From the NCBI GenBank assembly GCA_947624415.1, contig CANQKH010000007.1, positions 1 through 58,625 on the forward strand: a stretch of 58,625 nt of DNA, written 5' to 3'. Position 1 is the stretch's first letter, and every line of letters begins with the position of its first letter. This document shows, piece by piece, positions 50,332-58,625 of this stretch. The notes below the pieces were generated by a model. It was not told the DNA's origin and searched no databases. It was given only the letters and a program-made list of their open reading frames with translations. Source of the DNA: an uncultured Clostridia bacterium. GTDB lineage: Bacteria; Bacillota; Clostridia; Christensenellales; UBA1242. The position numbers and the translations under genes are program-made.

Positions 50332-52503
50332 ATGTTTGCAGAGGTAATTATAGACCAAGATGCAAAAGCCCTAGATAAGGTTTTTGAATATATAATTCCG
50401 CAGGATATGGATTTGCAGGTTGGGATGCGAGTTTTAGTGCCATTTGGGAAAAGACAACTGCAAGGTTTTGTTATAAAAATAAAAGATAATTGCGACTATG
50501 ATAGTGAAAAATTGAAGAAAATTATTGAAAAAATAGAGGATTTTGCTGCGATTAAAGGCGAAATGCTTGAAATTATGAATTTCATGGCTAAAAAATTTCA
50601 CTTAAAACTTGCTTCAATATTGCGATTATTCATACCGGCAGAGATGCGAGAAGGAAAGGTTAAAGAACTTTTTGAAACATATTATTGCCTTTCAAAAAAT
50701 GCTCAAATAAACATATCGAAATCGGCAAAAAGACAACTTGAAGTAATAGAAGAATTGAAAAATGGAGAAAAATCATCTTCATATTTAGGTGATAAATATG
50801 GTTATGCCCCTCTTAAAGCATTGGTTGAAAAAGGTTATATTGAAAAAGAGAAAAGAGAAACAAAGCGAACACCTTTTGTAATTGCTCAAAATGATAAAAG
50901 GGTAAATTTAAACGAAGGACAACTTGACGCATTAAGAAGAATTAAAGAAGACAAAACCTATCTTTTGCATGGTGTTACAGGAAGCGGAAAAACTGAAATT
51001 TATATGAACCTTATTGAAAAAGTATTGCAAAATGATAAAAATGCAATATTGCTTGTTCCAGAAATATCATTAACGCCACAAATTATGTCAAATTTTAAAA
51101 GTAGATTTGGAGACAATGTTGCACTGTTGCATAGTGGTCTTTCGGCAGGTGAGAGATTTGACGAGTGGAAACGATTGTTTTCGGGAGAGGCTAGAATTGC
51201 AATTGGTGCAAGGTCGGCAATATTTGCTCCACTTGAAAATCTGGGAATTATCATTATAGACGAGGAGCATGAAGGAAGTTATATATCAGAGTCAAATCCA
51301 AGATATGATACGCATAGTATCGCCCAATTTCGAGCAAGATTTAATAAATGTCCGTTGTTGCTAGGGTCGGCAACGCCATCTATTGAAAGTTATCAAAAGG
51401 CGAAAAATGGTGAATATGAATTAATTGAACTTCCAGTTAGAGCAAATGGGAAATCTATGCCACCTGTCCAAATTGTTGATATGATGGAAGAATTGCGAAG
51501 AGGCAACTCGTCTATATTTTCAAATCAATTGATTGCAGATTTGGCAAATGTTATCAATAACAAGAAGCAGGCAATGATTTTTATGAACAGAAGAGGTTTT
51601 TCTTCGTTTATGAGATGTAGAGAGTGCGGATTTGTAGCAAAATGTATTAATTGCGATGTAAGCCTTGTTTATCATAAAGAGGATAACCGTTTAAAATGTC
51701 ATTATTGTGGAAAACAGTATAAAGTGTTGGCACAATGTCCAAATTGCAAGAGTAAAAATATAAAATATGGTGCTGTTGGGACTGAGCAGATTGTCCAAAA
51801 ATTGCATGAGATATTCCCTGATGTAAAAATATTGAGAATGGACAACGATACGACATCAACAAAAAATGCTCATCAAAAGATATTAGATGAATTTAGAAAT
51901 ACCAAGCCTTGCATACTTGTTGGCACCCAGATGATTGCAAAGGGGCATGATTTTGAAGACGTAGTGCTTGTGGGAATAGTTGACGGCGATCAAGGATTAT
52001 ATCAAACTGATTATAGAAGTAGTGAAAGAACGTTCCAACTTATAACGCAAGTTGCGGGGAGGGCTGGAAGAAGTGAAAGTGAAGGAAAGGTGGTTTTGCA
52101 AACATACAGCCCTAAGCATTATGTTTATAAGTTTGCCTCAAATTACGATTATAAGGGATTTTTTAGAAAAGAGATAAATATAAGACAAACGGCGGGGTTT
52201 CCACCATTTACAAGACTTTTACGAATACTTTTTAGCGATTTTGATGAAAATCATGTTCGAGATTTATTAAAAGTATGCTATAATGAAATAGCAATGTTAA
52301 AAGAGGAGTATGGCGATCAGATAATATACTTAGATGCGATGAAATCACCAATCAAAAGATTGCAAGACAAATATCGTTATCAAATTATGATGCGTTTAAA
52401 ACTTGAAAAAGCGGATGAAATAGAGAATAAATGCTTTGAAATTGTGAATTCAGCCTCAAAGAATTGGGTGTTTTTTGAAGTGAATCCTCAAAACTTATCT
52501 TAA
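50332..52503 (+). CDS. priA: Primosomal helicase PriA
   Basis: This 723-residue protein has an N-terminal DNA-binding domain with RVLVPFGKRQLQGFV, helicase Walker A GVTGSGKTEIY near 213, Walker B IIIDEEHEGSYIS near 304, and eight paired cysteines binding two zinc ions from CRECGFVAKCINC (near 428) through CPNCKSKN. It restarts stalled replication forks. It is the first gene of a tight operon with def, fmt, rlmN, rsgA and rpe. Confidence 0.97.
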   Translation: MFAEVIIDQDAKALDKVFEYIIPQDMDLQVGMRVLVPFGKRQLQGFVIKIKDNCDYDSEKLKKIIEKIEDFAAIKGEMLEIMNFMAKKFHLKLASILRLFIPAEMREGKVKELFETYYCLSKNAQINISKSAKRQLEVIEELKNGEKSSSYLGDKYGYAPLKALVEKGYIEKEKRETKRTPFVIAQNDKRVNLNEGQLDALRRIKEDKTYLLHGVTGSGKTEIYMNLIEKVLQNDKNAILLVPEISLTPQIMSNFKSRFGDNVALLHSGLSAGERFDEWKRLFSGEARIAIGARSAIFAPLENLGIIIIDEEHEGSYISESNPRYDTHSIAQFRARFNKCPLLLGSATPSIESYQKAKNGEYELIELPVRANGKSMPPVQIVDMMEELRRGNSSIFSNQLIADLANVINNKKQAMIFMNRRGFSSFMRCRECGFVAKCINCDVSLVYHKEDNRLKCHYCGKQYKVLAQCPNCKSKNIKYGAVGTEQIVQKLHEIFPDVKILRMDNDTTSTKNAHQKILDEFRNTKPCILVGTQMIAKGHDFEDVVLVGIVDGDQGLYQTDYRSSERTFQLITQVAGRAGRSESEGKVVLQTYSPKHYVYKFASNYDYKGFFRKEINIRQTAGFPPFTRLLRILFSDFDENHVRDLLKVCYNEIAMLKEEYGDQIIYLDAMKSPIKRLQDKYRYQIMMRLKLEKADEIENKCFEIVNSASKNWVFFEVNPQNLS

Positions 52504-52513
52504 AGGAGAGAAT

Positions 52514-52984
52514 ATGGCAATAAGAAAAATTGTAAAATTGGGAGAAGAGGGGTTAAGAAAAAAGTCAAAACCTGTTGTAAATTTTGATAAATCTTTGTGG
52601 GAATTGCTTGATGACATGAAGGAGACCATGTATGCTTTTGATGGAATGGGACTTGCAGCACCACAGGTTGGAGTTTTAAGACGGGTTGTTATTGTTGATG
52701 TGAATAATGCATTTATAGAACTTGTAAACCCAGAAATTGTTAAAACAAAAGGCGAGGATATAGAAGAGGAGGGATGCTTGTCTGTTGAGGGATTTAGGGG
52801 AAGAGTTGTAAGACCAATGAAAATAACAGTCAACGCTTTCGATAGATATGGTTATCCTTTCACATTGACGGGAGAGAAGTGGCTTGCAAGGTGTATATGT
52901 CATGAAGTTGACCACCTTGATGGCATTGTTTTTGTTGATAAAAGTTTAGATAAAGAAAAATATTTAAAAAACAATAGATTATAG
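52514..52984 (+). CDS. def: Peptide deformylase
   Basis: This 156-residue protein has all three metal-site motifs: GMGLAAPQVG near 43, EEGCLSV near 92 (Cys ligand) and CHEVDHLDG near 133 (HExxH). It removes the N-formyl group from nascent proteins. It begins 10 bp after priA with AAGGAGAG and pairs functionally with fmt downstream. Confidence 0.97.
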   Translation: MAIRKIVKLGEEGLRKKSKPVVNFDKSLWELLDDMKETMYAFDGMGLAAPQVGVLRRVVIVDVNNAFIELVNPEIVKTKGEDIEEEGCLSVEGFRGRVVRPMKITVNAFDRYGYPFTLTGEKWLARCICHEVDHLDGIVFVDKSLDKEKYLKNNRL

Positions 52985-52991
52985 GAGAGAA

Positions 52992-53897
52992 ATGAAAATA
53001 TTATTTTTAGGAAGTTCAAAATTTTCAAAAATTGTTTTAGAAAGTTTAATTAATGCAGGTTTTAATGTTTCATGCGTAATAACTCAACCCGATAAACCTA
53101 GTGGGCGAGGTCATAAATTAACGCCAACAGAGGTTAAAGTTTTTTCTCAACAACGGGGAATTGAAGTGAAGACTTTCGACAAATTTAGACAACACATGGA
53201 TGAAATAAAACAAATAGATTATGATTATTCGGTTGTGGCATCATATGGTCAAATATTGCCAAATGACTTTTTAGAGTTCAAGCCATGCGTCAATGTTCAT
53301 CCTTCACTTTTGCCAAAATATAGAGGTGCATCACCCATCCAAAGCAGCATAATAAATGGAGATAAAATAACAGGTGTTACTATTATGAAGGTTGCGCAAA
53401 AAGTGGATGCGGGTGATATTTTGGCACAAGAAAGTTTTGAAACAAATGGAGAGTATTATTTAGAATTAGAAGAAAAATTAGCGATTTTAGGTGGAAAAAT
53501 GCTTGAAAAAGTGTTGAAAAACTATAAAAATATCAATCCAGTGGTTCAAAACGACGAAGAAGCAACATTTACAAGAAAGTTTGAGAAGGTGGACGGTGAA
53601 CTAAAATCAAGCATGACAATTCATCAACTTGTAAATAGAGTTAGGGCATTATCTCAGACAGAAGGGACATATATAAATGTTGACGACGCCACTATTAAAA
53701 TATTGAAACTAAGGGAATCAACTTTCACTGATTTGAAGGAAGGAGAATTTCTACAAGACAAAAAGCATTTCGTATTTGGTTGTGCAGATGGGAGTGTTGA
53801 GATTGAGGAGTGCCTTTCTCCGGCTGGTAAAAGAATAACAGGAAGGGATTATATAAATGGCCATAATGATATTTTAACTAAGAGGGTAAAATGTTAG
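52992..53897 (+). CDS. fmt: Methionyl-tRNA formyltransferase
   Basis: This 301-residue protein has ILFLGSSKFSKIVLESL at the N terminus, ITQPDKPSGRGHK near 35, the catalytic segment NVHPSLLPKYRGASPIQ near 107-123 and IMKVAQKVDAGDIL near 138. A C-terminal OB-like domain follows. It formylates initiator Met-tRNA. It starts 7 bp after def and overlaps rlmN by 7 bp. Confidence 0.97.
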   Translation: MKILFLGSSKFSKIVLESLINAGFNVSCVITQPDKPSGRGHKLTPTEVKVFSQQRGIEVKTFDKFRQHMDEIKQIDYDYSVVASYGQILPNDFLEFKPCVNVHPSLLPKYRGASPIQSSIINGDKITGVTIMKVAQKVDAGDILAQESFETNGEYYLELEEKLAILGGKMLEKVLKNYKNINPVVQNDEEATFTRKFEKVDGELKSSMTIHQLVNRVRALSQTEGTYINVDDATIKILKLRESTFTDLKEGEFLQDKKHFVFGCADGSVEIEECLSPAGKRITGRDYINGHNDILTKRVKC

Positions 53898-54919
53898 CCG
53901 ATTATTCTTATGAAGAAATGAAAATTTATGCTAAAATTAAAAATTTACCCACTTTTCGAGGTGAGCAGATTTATGAAGCAATAAATGGGGCAAAAACACT
54001 TGAAGAAATTTCCAATATTCCAAATGCCTTAAAGGAACAGATTCGTCAAGATTATCCGGCATATAAGATAGAAAGGGTTTTTGAGAGCAAAGATGGAACA
54101 AAGAAGTATATAATTTCTTATCCCGATGGCAATATTGTTGAAAGCGTGCTTATGAAATACAAATATGGTTATACAGTTTGTTTGTCAACTCAAGTTGGAT
54201 GTCGAATGGGGTGTAAATTTTGTGCATCAACACTAAATGGCCTTGTGAGAAATTTAAGTGCAGGAGAAATTTTGGGGCAGGCTTTACTTATAAATAGAGA
54301 ACTTGGTGGCACAAAGAAAAATCGAATGATAACCAATATTGTCTTAATGGGCAGCGGAGAGCCACTAGATAATTTTGATAATGTTTGCAAATTTATCGAC
54401 CTTGTATCATCTCAAAGAGGGTTAAATGTTAGTCAAAGGAATATATCTCTTTCAACTTGTGGACTTGTAGACAAAATTGAAAAATTGGGGGAGAAAAACT
54501 ATAATATAACCTTAACAATTTCTTTACATTCAACATTGGATGAAAAAAGAAAGGAAATAATGCCTATAGCAAATAGATATACTATAAAAGAGATAATTTC
54601 TTCGTGTAAGAGATATTATGAAAAAACGGGAAGAAGAATTTACTTTGAATACACTTTAATAAAGGGAGTAAATGATGGTGAAAACGATATAGAAAGATTG
54701 TCCAACTTGCTGAGGGGTTTAAATTGTCATGTCAATATTATTCCTTTAAATAGTGTTAAAGAAAGAAATTTGATTGGTTCGACACGACTTGAAGCATATA
54801 AATTTGCAGATAAATTAAATGAGAAAAAGATTTCAGCAACTGTTAGGCGAACTATGGGTGAAGATATTGAAGGTGCTTGCGGACAATTAAGAAATAAAAT
54901 ATTAAAAGGTGGAAGTTAA
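53891..54919 (+). CDS. rlmN: Radical-SAM rRNA/tRNA adenosine C2-methyltransferase RlmN
   Basis: This 342-residue protein has LPTFRGEQIYEAI near 19, the radical-SAM cluster motif CRMGCKFCAS near 101, NIVLMGSGEPLDN near 141 and the catalytic C-terminal Cys in EDIEGACGQLR near 332. It methylates A2503 of 23S rRNA and A37 of some tRNAs. In most Firmicutes rsmB lies just upstream and stp1-prkC downstream; here fmt and rsgA directly flank it. Confidence 0.97.
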   Translation: MLADYSYEEMKIYAKIKNLPTFRGEQIYEAINGAKTLEEISNIPNALKEQIRQDYPAYKIERVFESKDGTKKYIISYPDGNIVESVLMKYKYGYTVCLSTQVGCRMGCKFCASTLNGLVRNLSAGEILGQALLINRELGGTKKNRMITNIVLMGSGEPLDNFDNVCKFIDLVSSQRGLNVSQRNISLSTCGLVDKIEKLGEKNYNITLTISLHSTLDEKRKEIMPIANRYTIKEIISSCKRYYEKTGRRIYFEYTLIKGVNDGENDIERLSNLLRGLNCHVNIIPLNSVKERNLIGSTRLEAYKFADKLNEKKISATVRRTMGEDIEGACGQLRNKILKGGS

Positions 54920-54920
54920 A

Positions 54921-55760
54921 TTGCAGGGAATCGTTATTTCAAAAAATGCCGATTTATTTACTGTTGAAAACGAAGGTGGAGAGAAAAAATTGAAGCCTAG
55001 TGGCAAGACAAAATCAACAGGGATTTTTGTTGGCGACAATGTTGAATTTGATGAAAATATAACACTTGTTCACCCAAGGAAAAATCTATTAATAAGACCA
55101 CCACTTGCAAATGTTGACAAGATGTTTATTGTAATTTCTCAAAAACCAATGATAGAGTTTTCGCTATTAGATAGGCTTTTAATATATTGCAAAATCAATG
55201 CTATAACCCCAGTCATAGTAATAAACAAAATTGATATATGTTCTAGTGAATTTATAGATAATATTGAAAAAATATATGAAAAATACTATAAAATCATAAA
55301 AATAAGTGCAAAAAACAATATTTTGGAAGATTTTGAAGATGAAATTGAAGGTATTACCGTTCTTGCAGGACAGAGTGCGGTTGGAAAATCTTCTATTATT
55401 AAAACCTTGTTTAAAAATGAAATTTCAGTTGAAATAGGGGATTTATCAAAGAAAATAGAAAGAGGAAAACAAACAACGCGACTAGTTAAACTTTTTAAAT
55501 TTAAGAATGGTTTTATTGCGGATACAGCAGGTTTCTCACTTTTAAACCTCGCAATGGTTACAAGCCTTGAGCCACGCGAACTTTGCTTATATTACCCAGA
55601 TTTCTTGGAGTATATTCCTAAATGTAAGTATCGCTCATGTTTACATGAAGGTGGGGATTGTGGTGTATTAAATGCTGTAAAAACAGGTGAAATTTCACGA
55701 CAGAGATATGAAAGTTATTTGAAAATTTTAAATGAATTAAAGTCAAGAAAAACATATTAA
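54921..55760 (+). CDS. rsgA: Ribosome small-subunit GTPase RsgA
   Basis: This protein of about 279 residues has an N-terminal OB-fold, a circularly permuted GTPase with G4 VINKID before G1 GQSAVGKSSI and G3 DTAGFS, and a zinc domain (CKYRSCLHEGGDCGV) near 235. It assists late 30S assembly. TTG at 54921 is preferred because AAAGGTGG precedes it at good distance; a GTG at 54909 inside rlmN is possible but has no site. The rlmN stop (54917-54919) lies between the two. Confidence 0.93.
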   Translation: MQGIVISKNADLFTVENEGGEKKLKPSGKTKSTGIFVGDNVEFDENITLVHPRKNLLIRPPLANVDKMFIVISQKPMIEFSLLDRLLIYCKINAITPVIVINKIDICSSEFIDNIEKIYEKYYKIIKISAKNNILEDFEDEIEGITVLAGQSAVGKSSIIKTLFKNEISVEIGDLSKKIERGKQTTRLVKLFKFKNGFIADTAGFSLLNLAMVTSLEPRELCLYYPDFLEYIPKCKYRSCLHEGGDCGVLNAVKTGEISRQRYESYLKILNELKSRKTY

Positions 55761-55770
55761 TGGAGGATTT

Positions 55771-56433
55771 ATGAAAAAAGTATTTATTTCAGTGTCAACA
55801 GACCCAGTTACAAGTTTTCAAGGTATTGTTGATTATGCAAAAGAATTGCAAGGGATTGCCGATTTTATTCATTGTGATATTATGGATGGTAAATTTGTGC
55901 CAAGCATAACATATGATGCGGCCTTGGTTAATAATATAAATCAAAACACGTTGACAATGCTTGATGTTCACCTTATGTGTAATGAGCCTTTAAAGATAAT
56001 AGATGAATATTTGAAGGCGGGTGCGAACATCTTGACAATTCATTATGAGGCGTTCAAGAATAAAGATGATATAATGCTTGCATTGAAAAAAATTAAAGCG
56101 GCAAATGGACTTGCCGGGCTTTCAATAAATCCTGACACTAAAATAAAAGATATAAAAGTATATTTGCATGATTTCGATATAATTTTATTAATGAGTGTTC
56201 AGCCGGGGGCAAGTGGTCAAAAATTGTTGCCAGAAACCTTTGAAAGATTGCAGACTTTGAATAATGAAAGGGAACGCAATGATTTAAAATTCAAAATAGA
56301 AGTTGACGGAGGAGTAAACAATGAAAATGCTCAACGACTGGTTGAGTGTGGTGCCGATATATTAGTTAGCGGGAATTATATTTATAAATCTAATGATAGA
56401 AAAAAAGCCATTAATATATTAAAAAACAGTTAA
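55771..56433 (+). CDS. rpe: Ribulose-phosphate 3-epimerase
   Basis: This 220-residue TIM-barrel protein has FIHCDIMDGKFVPSIT near 31-46 (catalytic Asp), MLDVHLMC near 63, VQPGASGQKLL near 141 and EVDGGVNNENA near 172, with the phosphate-binding VSGNYIYKS near 200. It interconverts ribulose-5-phosphate and xylulose-5-phosphate. The N terminus (KKVFISVSTDPVTSFQ) departs from the usual SPSILSADF. It is the last gene of the priA operon, and a terminator follows. Confidence 0.95.
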   Translation: MKKVFISVSTDPVTSFQGIVDYAKELQGIADFIHCDIMDGKFVPSITYDAALVNNINQNTLTMLDVHLMCNEPLKIIDEYLKAGANILTIHYEAFKNKDDIMLALKKIKAANGLAGLSINPDTKIKDIKVYLHDFDIILLMSVQPGASGQKLLPETFERLQTLNNERERNDLKFKIEVDGGVNNENAQRLVECGADILVSGNYIYKSNDRKKAINILKNS

Positions 56434-56452
56434 AAAACCATTAAAAAATGAA

Positions 56453-56497
56453 AAAAAAGAGCATATTGACTATAATTTTCAATATGTTCTCTTTTTT
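56453..56497 (+). terminator. Intrinsic terminator of the priA-rpe operon
   Basis: AAAGAGCATATTGA pairs with TCAATATGTTCTCTTT and has a T-run. Confidence 0.9.
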
Positions 56498-56568
56498 ATT
56501 ATTGTTTTGTTGCGAAATCAAACTTTATTATATATAGAGTATTGCGACAAATATTTAAATCAATTTTT

Positions 56569-56886
56569 TTAGTTTCCATGCTCACATTCGACATCATAAG
56601 CACTGCTATCTGGTTTATTTTTATATAAATTTCCTCTATTTGCACTAGACCAAATATAATTATCACAGCATTCAGTTTGAATTGTGAATGATTCCGAGTC
56701 AGAATCTGCCCATGATTTTACTTTATGTAAAACATCTTGCCCGTTCTCTTCAATTACAGCATAATTAAATTGATAATGCAAATCAGTTATATCTTTATTG
56801 CAACTTGTGAAAGTAAGTGCTGCTACAGCCACAACTCCTGTTGCCAAAGTGCAGTAAAGAATTTTCTTCAGAAGACCTTTTTTCAT
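56569..56886 (-). CDS. Small putative lipoprotein
   Basis: This 105-residue protein has a type II signal peptide: MKKGLLKKILYCTLATG, a hydrophobic stretch and the lipobox-like TFTSC at about residue 28, so the mature protein would be lipid-anchored. The mature part of about 78 residues contains a Cys pair (TECCDNYIW) and ends DVECEHGN, which suggests a disulfide. The family is unknown. The start follows TTGGAGG, and a minus-strand promoter lies at 56946-56974. Confidence 0.75.
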   Translation of the reverse strand: MKKGLLKKILYCTLATGVVAVAALTFTSCNKDITDLHYQFNYAVIEENGQDVLHKVKSWADSDSESFTIQTECCDNYIWSSANRGNLYKNKPDSSAYDVECEHGN

Positions 56887-56945
56887 AATAATTACCTCCA
56901 ATTTTTAAACATTTCAAATTCTTAAAGTTTAAATTTTATATGCTT

Positions 56946-56974
56946 ATTATATTATATTTTTTTGTTAATGTCAA
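56946..56974 (-). promoter_or_regulatory. Promoter of the lipoprotein gene
   Basis: On the minus strand TTGACA (56969-56974) and TATAAT (56946-56951) are separated by 17 bp. Confidence 0.8.
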
Positions 56975-57070
56975 TACCTAAAATTGATAAATAGTCAAAA
57001 AAGATAGCCTATTTCAATTACATAAGTCTAAGGCATCTTAAAAAAAATTCAAAGATTTTTTCAAAAGCTA

Positions 57071-57101
57071 TTGACACGCCCCCCCCCATTCGTGCTATAA
57101 T
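57071..57101 (+). promoter_or_regulatory. Promoter with a C9 tract in the spacer, probable phase-variable switch
   Basis: TTGACA at 57071-57076 and TATAAT at 57096-57101 both match the consensus. Their spacer is 19 bp, longer than the optimum, and contains nine consecutive C residues at 57079-57087 in an otherwise AT-rich genome. Loss of two C would give the ideal 17 bp. This is the classic arrangement of slipped-strand promoter phase variation. Confidence 0.75.
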
Positions 57102-57124
57102 AAATTTGTATTAAGGAGGAAAAT

Positions 57125-57832
57125 ATGGAAAAAAGTAAAGAAGTAAATGAAAAAATAAAAGAGGTTGTATTAAGAGATCCTGAAACACAGTCATGTGCAA
57201 AAACAATAGATGAATATCAAGATTTATTAAATCAACTTAAAAGACAATTTAATGATGTTTTTTATTTTACCGATAATTATTATGGTATAAGCCATGAGCC
57301 AACTCCTGCACCAAAGGAGGGAGTGTTTAAGTTTGTAAGACCAATTGCTTTAAGCAATGAAAATTTACAAAAAATTCGCGACTTTGCAAATTCATCTGAT
57401 TTATTTAGCAAGGCAACAATGAAAAGACTTGGTGATGGCAAAATAAGCAAAGACAGGAAGGCCAAGATATTGCAAGCACAAGTCGATGCAAAAGAGTTTT
57501 TGAAAGTAATGGAGAAATATCCAGATGACTTGTATGAAAATTATATGAAAAGCAGGGAAAAACTTCAATCGATTATAGAAACAGCAATAAGAAAAACATG
57601 GCAAGATAATGAAGAGTTGGTGAACGAAGCATTGTTTGAAAACGGACTTGGAACGGGAGTTATGTCGAATAAATTTGTATTTACGCCATATAATTATTTC
57701 AACACTATGGCCAGCGCTGTGGCTTGGGATAATATGCAGGGGGCACTTTATAGTTTCAATGCCTCAACTGCAAAAGAGATTGCTAGTGCCAACGAAATCA
57801 AGAAAGAGGATGAAGTGCCAGAACTTGAATAA
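57125..57832 (+). CDS. Hypothetical protein under a poly-C promoter
   Basis: This 235-residue soluble, mostly helical protein has no signal peptide. The centre has a Lys-rich DGKISKDRKAKILQAQ stretch and the C-terminal half a NKFVFTPYNYFNTMASAVAW segment. It ends KKEDEVPELE, so its last residues are LE, but without the Tyr of the LE-tail consensus. I recognise no family. The start follows AAGGAGG. Its promoter spacer holds a C9 tract, so on/off expression is likely. A terminator follows. Confidence 0.8.
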   Translation: MEKSKEVNEKIKEVVLRDPETQSCAKTIDEYQDLLNQLKRQFNDVFYFTDNYYGISHEPTPAPKEGVFKFVRPIALSNENLQKIRDFANSSDLFSKATMKRLGDGKISKDRKAKILQAQVDAKEFLKVMEKYPDDLYENYMKSREKLQSIIETAIRKTWQDNEELVNEALFENGLGTGVMSNKFVFTPYNYFNTMASAVAWDNMQGALYSFNASTAKEIASANEIKKEDEVPELE

Positions 57833-57840
57833 GAAAAAAT

Positions 57841-57883
57841 AAGAAGATTTTTTATCATTAAGATTTTAAATCTTCTTTTTTTG
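57841..57883 (+). terminator. Intrinsic terminator
   Basis: AAGAAGATTT (57841-57850) pairs with AAATCTTCTT (57868-57877) and is followed by a T-run. Confidence 0.85.
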
Positions 57884-58006
57884 TGAATACTGTTCCCAAT
57901 ATAGAAAAAATGTATATATATGATGTAATTTATTGTATATAAATATTAATCTATATTATATATGAGAAGATAATTAAAAATATTTTGAAAAATTTTCAAA
58001 AAAAGG

Positions 58007-58035
58007 TTGACTTGCAACTAAATATTTGTTACAAT
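58007..58035 (+). promoter_or_regulatory. Promoter of the S10 ribosomal operon
   Basis: TTGACT at 58007-58012 and TACAAT at 58030-58035 are separated by 17 bp, giving a leader of about 220 nt before rpsJ. Confidence 0.8.
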
Positions 58036-58042
58036 AGGGAAG

Positions 58043-58255
58043 CTGTGAATTATGGGTTGATGCATAAGGTTACCTTGATTACCTGCAATCAATGGAGAAT
58101 TTATGTGGACAAGTTTGTGGCAAAGACCACGGGCGACTGACCAAAAATCACATTTTTTAATCCTTCACAGTGTGAAACACATGGGGTAGTGTAACATGGT
58201 TTCATAAATCGTTACGATTCAAGGATAGGTCGGATAGTTGTTAACAGGAGGTATT
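58043..58255 (+). promoter_or_regulatory. Structured mRNA leader of the S10 operon
   Basis: The 431-bp gap between 57833 and 58263 contains a terminator, a promoter and this leader. CTGTGAA (58043-58049) can pair with TTCACAG (58164-58170), closing a domain of about 128 nt with internal hairpins such as GTGG/CCAC near 58113-58127. A second small hairpin, AATCG-TTA-CGATT, lies near 58207-58219. GC content is higher than in other gaps. Such leaders of the S10 operon bind a ribosomal protein, often L4, for feedback. This is inference from position and fold; the Rfam class is not assigned. Confidence 0.55.
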
Positions 58256-58263
58256 TAAAATTA

Positions 58264-58572
58264 ATGGCAACACAAGTTATCAGAATCAAGTTGAAGGCCT
58301 TTGAACATGCTCTTATTGATGAAGCTTGCAAGAGAATCATTGATACGGCAGAAAAGTTCGGCGCCAAAGTGGCAGGGCCAATCCCACTTCCAACAGATAA
58401 AGAAGTGGTTACAGTAATTCGTTCACCATACAACTTCAAAGACAGTCGTGAACAATTCGAGTCAAGGACTCACAAAAGACTTATAGATATCTATTCACCA
58501 AATGCCAAGGCAGTTGATGCACTTATGAAGATTGATTTGCCTGCAGGTGTAGATATTAAGATTAAACTATAA
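58264..58572 (+). CDS. rpsJ: Ribosomal protein S10
   Basis: This 102-residue protein matches S10 throughout: [29 protein letters not shown] near 38, and [19 protein letters not shown] near 60. It is part of the 30S head and, as NusE, of antitermination complexes. It is the first gene of the operon, behind an AGGAGG site. The usual upstream fus-tuf genes are absent here. Confidence 0.99.
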   Translation: MATQVIRIKLKAFEHALIDEACKRIIDTAEKFGAKVAGPIPLPTDKEVVTVIRSPYNFKDSREQFESRTHKRLIDIYSPNAKAVDALMKIDLPAGVDIKIKL

Positions 58573-58590
58573 AATGGAGGAAGACATTAA

Positions 58591-58625
58591 ATGAAAAAAG
58601 CAATTATCGGAAAGAAACTTGGTAT
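58591..58625 (+). CDS. rplC: Ribosomal protein L3 (partial, 3' end outside the window)
   Basis: A GGAGG site precedes an ATG at 58591 that opens MKKAIIGKKLG before the window ends. This matches the L3 N terminus, and the position after rpsJ is standard for the S10 operon. Confidence 0.93.
   Translation, partial: MKKAIIGKKLG

Noticed and set aside
57125-57832. Counting this protein as an LE-tail member because it ends PELE
   Set aside because: Only the last two residues match; the Tyr-hydrophobic part is missing.

Overview
The window reads as a low-GC (about 30% by eye), AT-rich chromosome segment of an anaerobic, endospore-forming Firmicute of clostridial type. Sporulation genes (spoIIP, spoIIR, a sleB-ypeB pair, a SPOCS/LysM spore-envelope protein and veg), pyruvate phosphate dikinase, desulfoferrodoxin, AddAB and the priA-def-fmt-rlmN-rsgA-rpe run all fit this. 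Species cannot be named from sequence alone; a deep-branching, mostly uncultured gut Clostridia lineage is my inference.

Layout. 1-331: three full and one partial copy of a 103-bp tandem repeat. 346-10652: accessory genes, namely a P-loop protein with a PnuC-type transporter, a frameshifted small gene, a five-gene set of hypotheticals around an HTH-membrane regulator, a 2H phosphoesterase, a membrane LRR protein, an ABC-F resistance-type ATPase behind a leader-peptide attenuator, an ASCH protein and an M20/M28-type metallopeptidase. 10760-11050: an EncFtn-like mini-ferritin. 11197-16069 and, inverted, 19436-22352: two clusters of fast-evolving small proteins that all end in a conserved C-terminal tail, consensus D-Y-[ILVF]-x-L-E. 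The clusters flank ppdK and rpoZ, and a protein with an unrelated body at 25021-25710 carries the same tail. 22502-27498: a hypothetical, superoxide reductase, an Ig-like/MBL membrane pair and a Myb-like regulator. 27615-33907: addB-addA. 34005-45497: a membrane coiled-coil protein with an AT-hook-like basic tract, a tandem DUF305 protein, a YugP-like protein that has lost its zinc motif, spoIIP, glmS, marR-degV and an orphan VirD4-like coupling ATPase. 45685-50259: veg, SPOCS/LysM, spoIIR, sleB, ypeB. 50332-56433: priA-def-fmt-rlmN-rsgA-rpe. 56569-57832: a small lipoprotein and an unknown gene whose promoter spacer contains a C9 tract. 58007-end: promoter, structured leader and first genes of the S10 ribosomal operon.

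The best candidate for an undescribed system is the LE-tail family: fourteen intact proteins in two multi-gene clusters plus one separate locus, with divergent bodies, an almost fixed C-terminal tail, traces of recent recombination between members, a chimeric fragment (15005-15082) and a six-codon mini-gene (38841-38861) that keeps only a start and a tail-like end. A tail shared by unrelated bodies looks like a recognition signal for secretion, assembly or turnover. The orphan VirD4-like ATPase is one speculative receptor. Other strong signals are the probable phase-variable promoter at 57071-57101 and the attenuator at 7583-7809.
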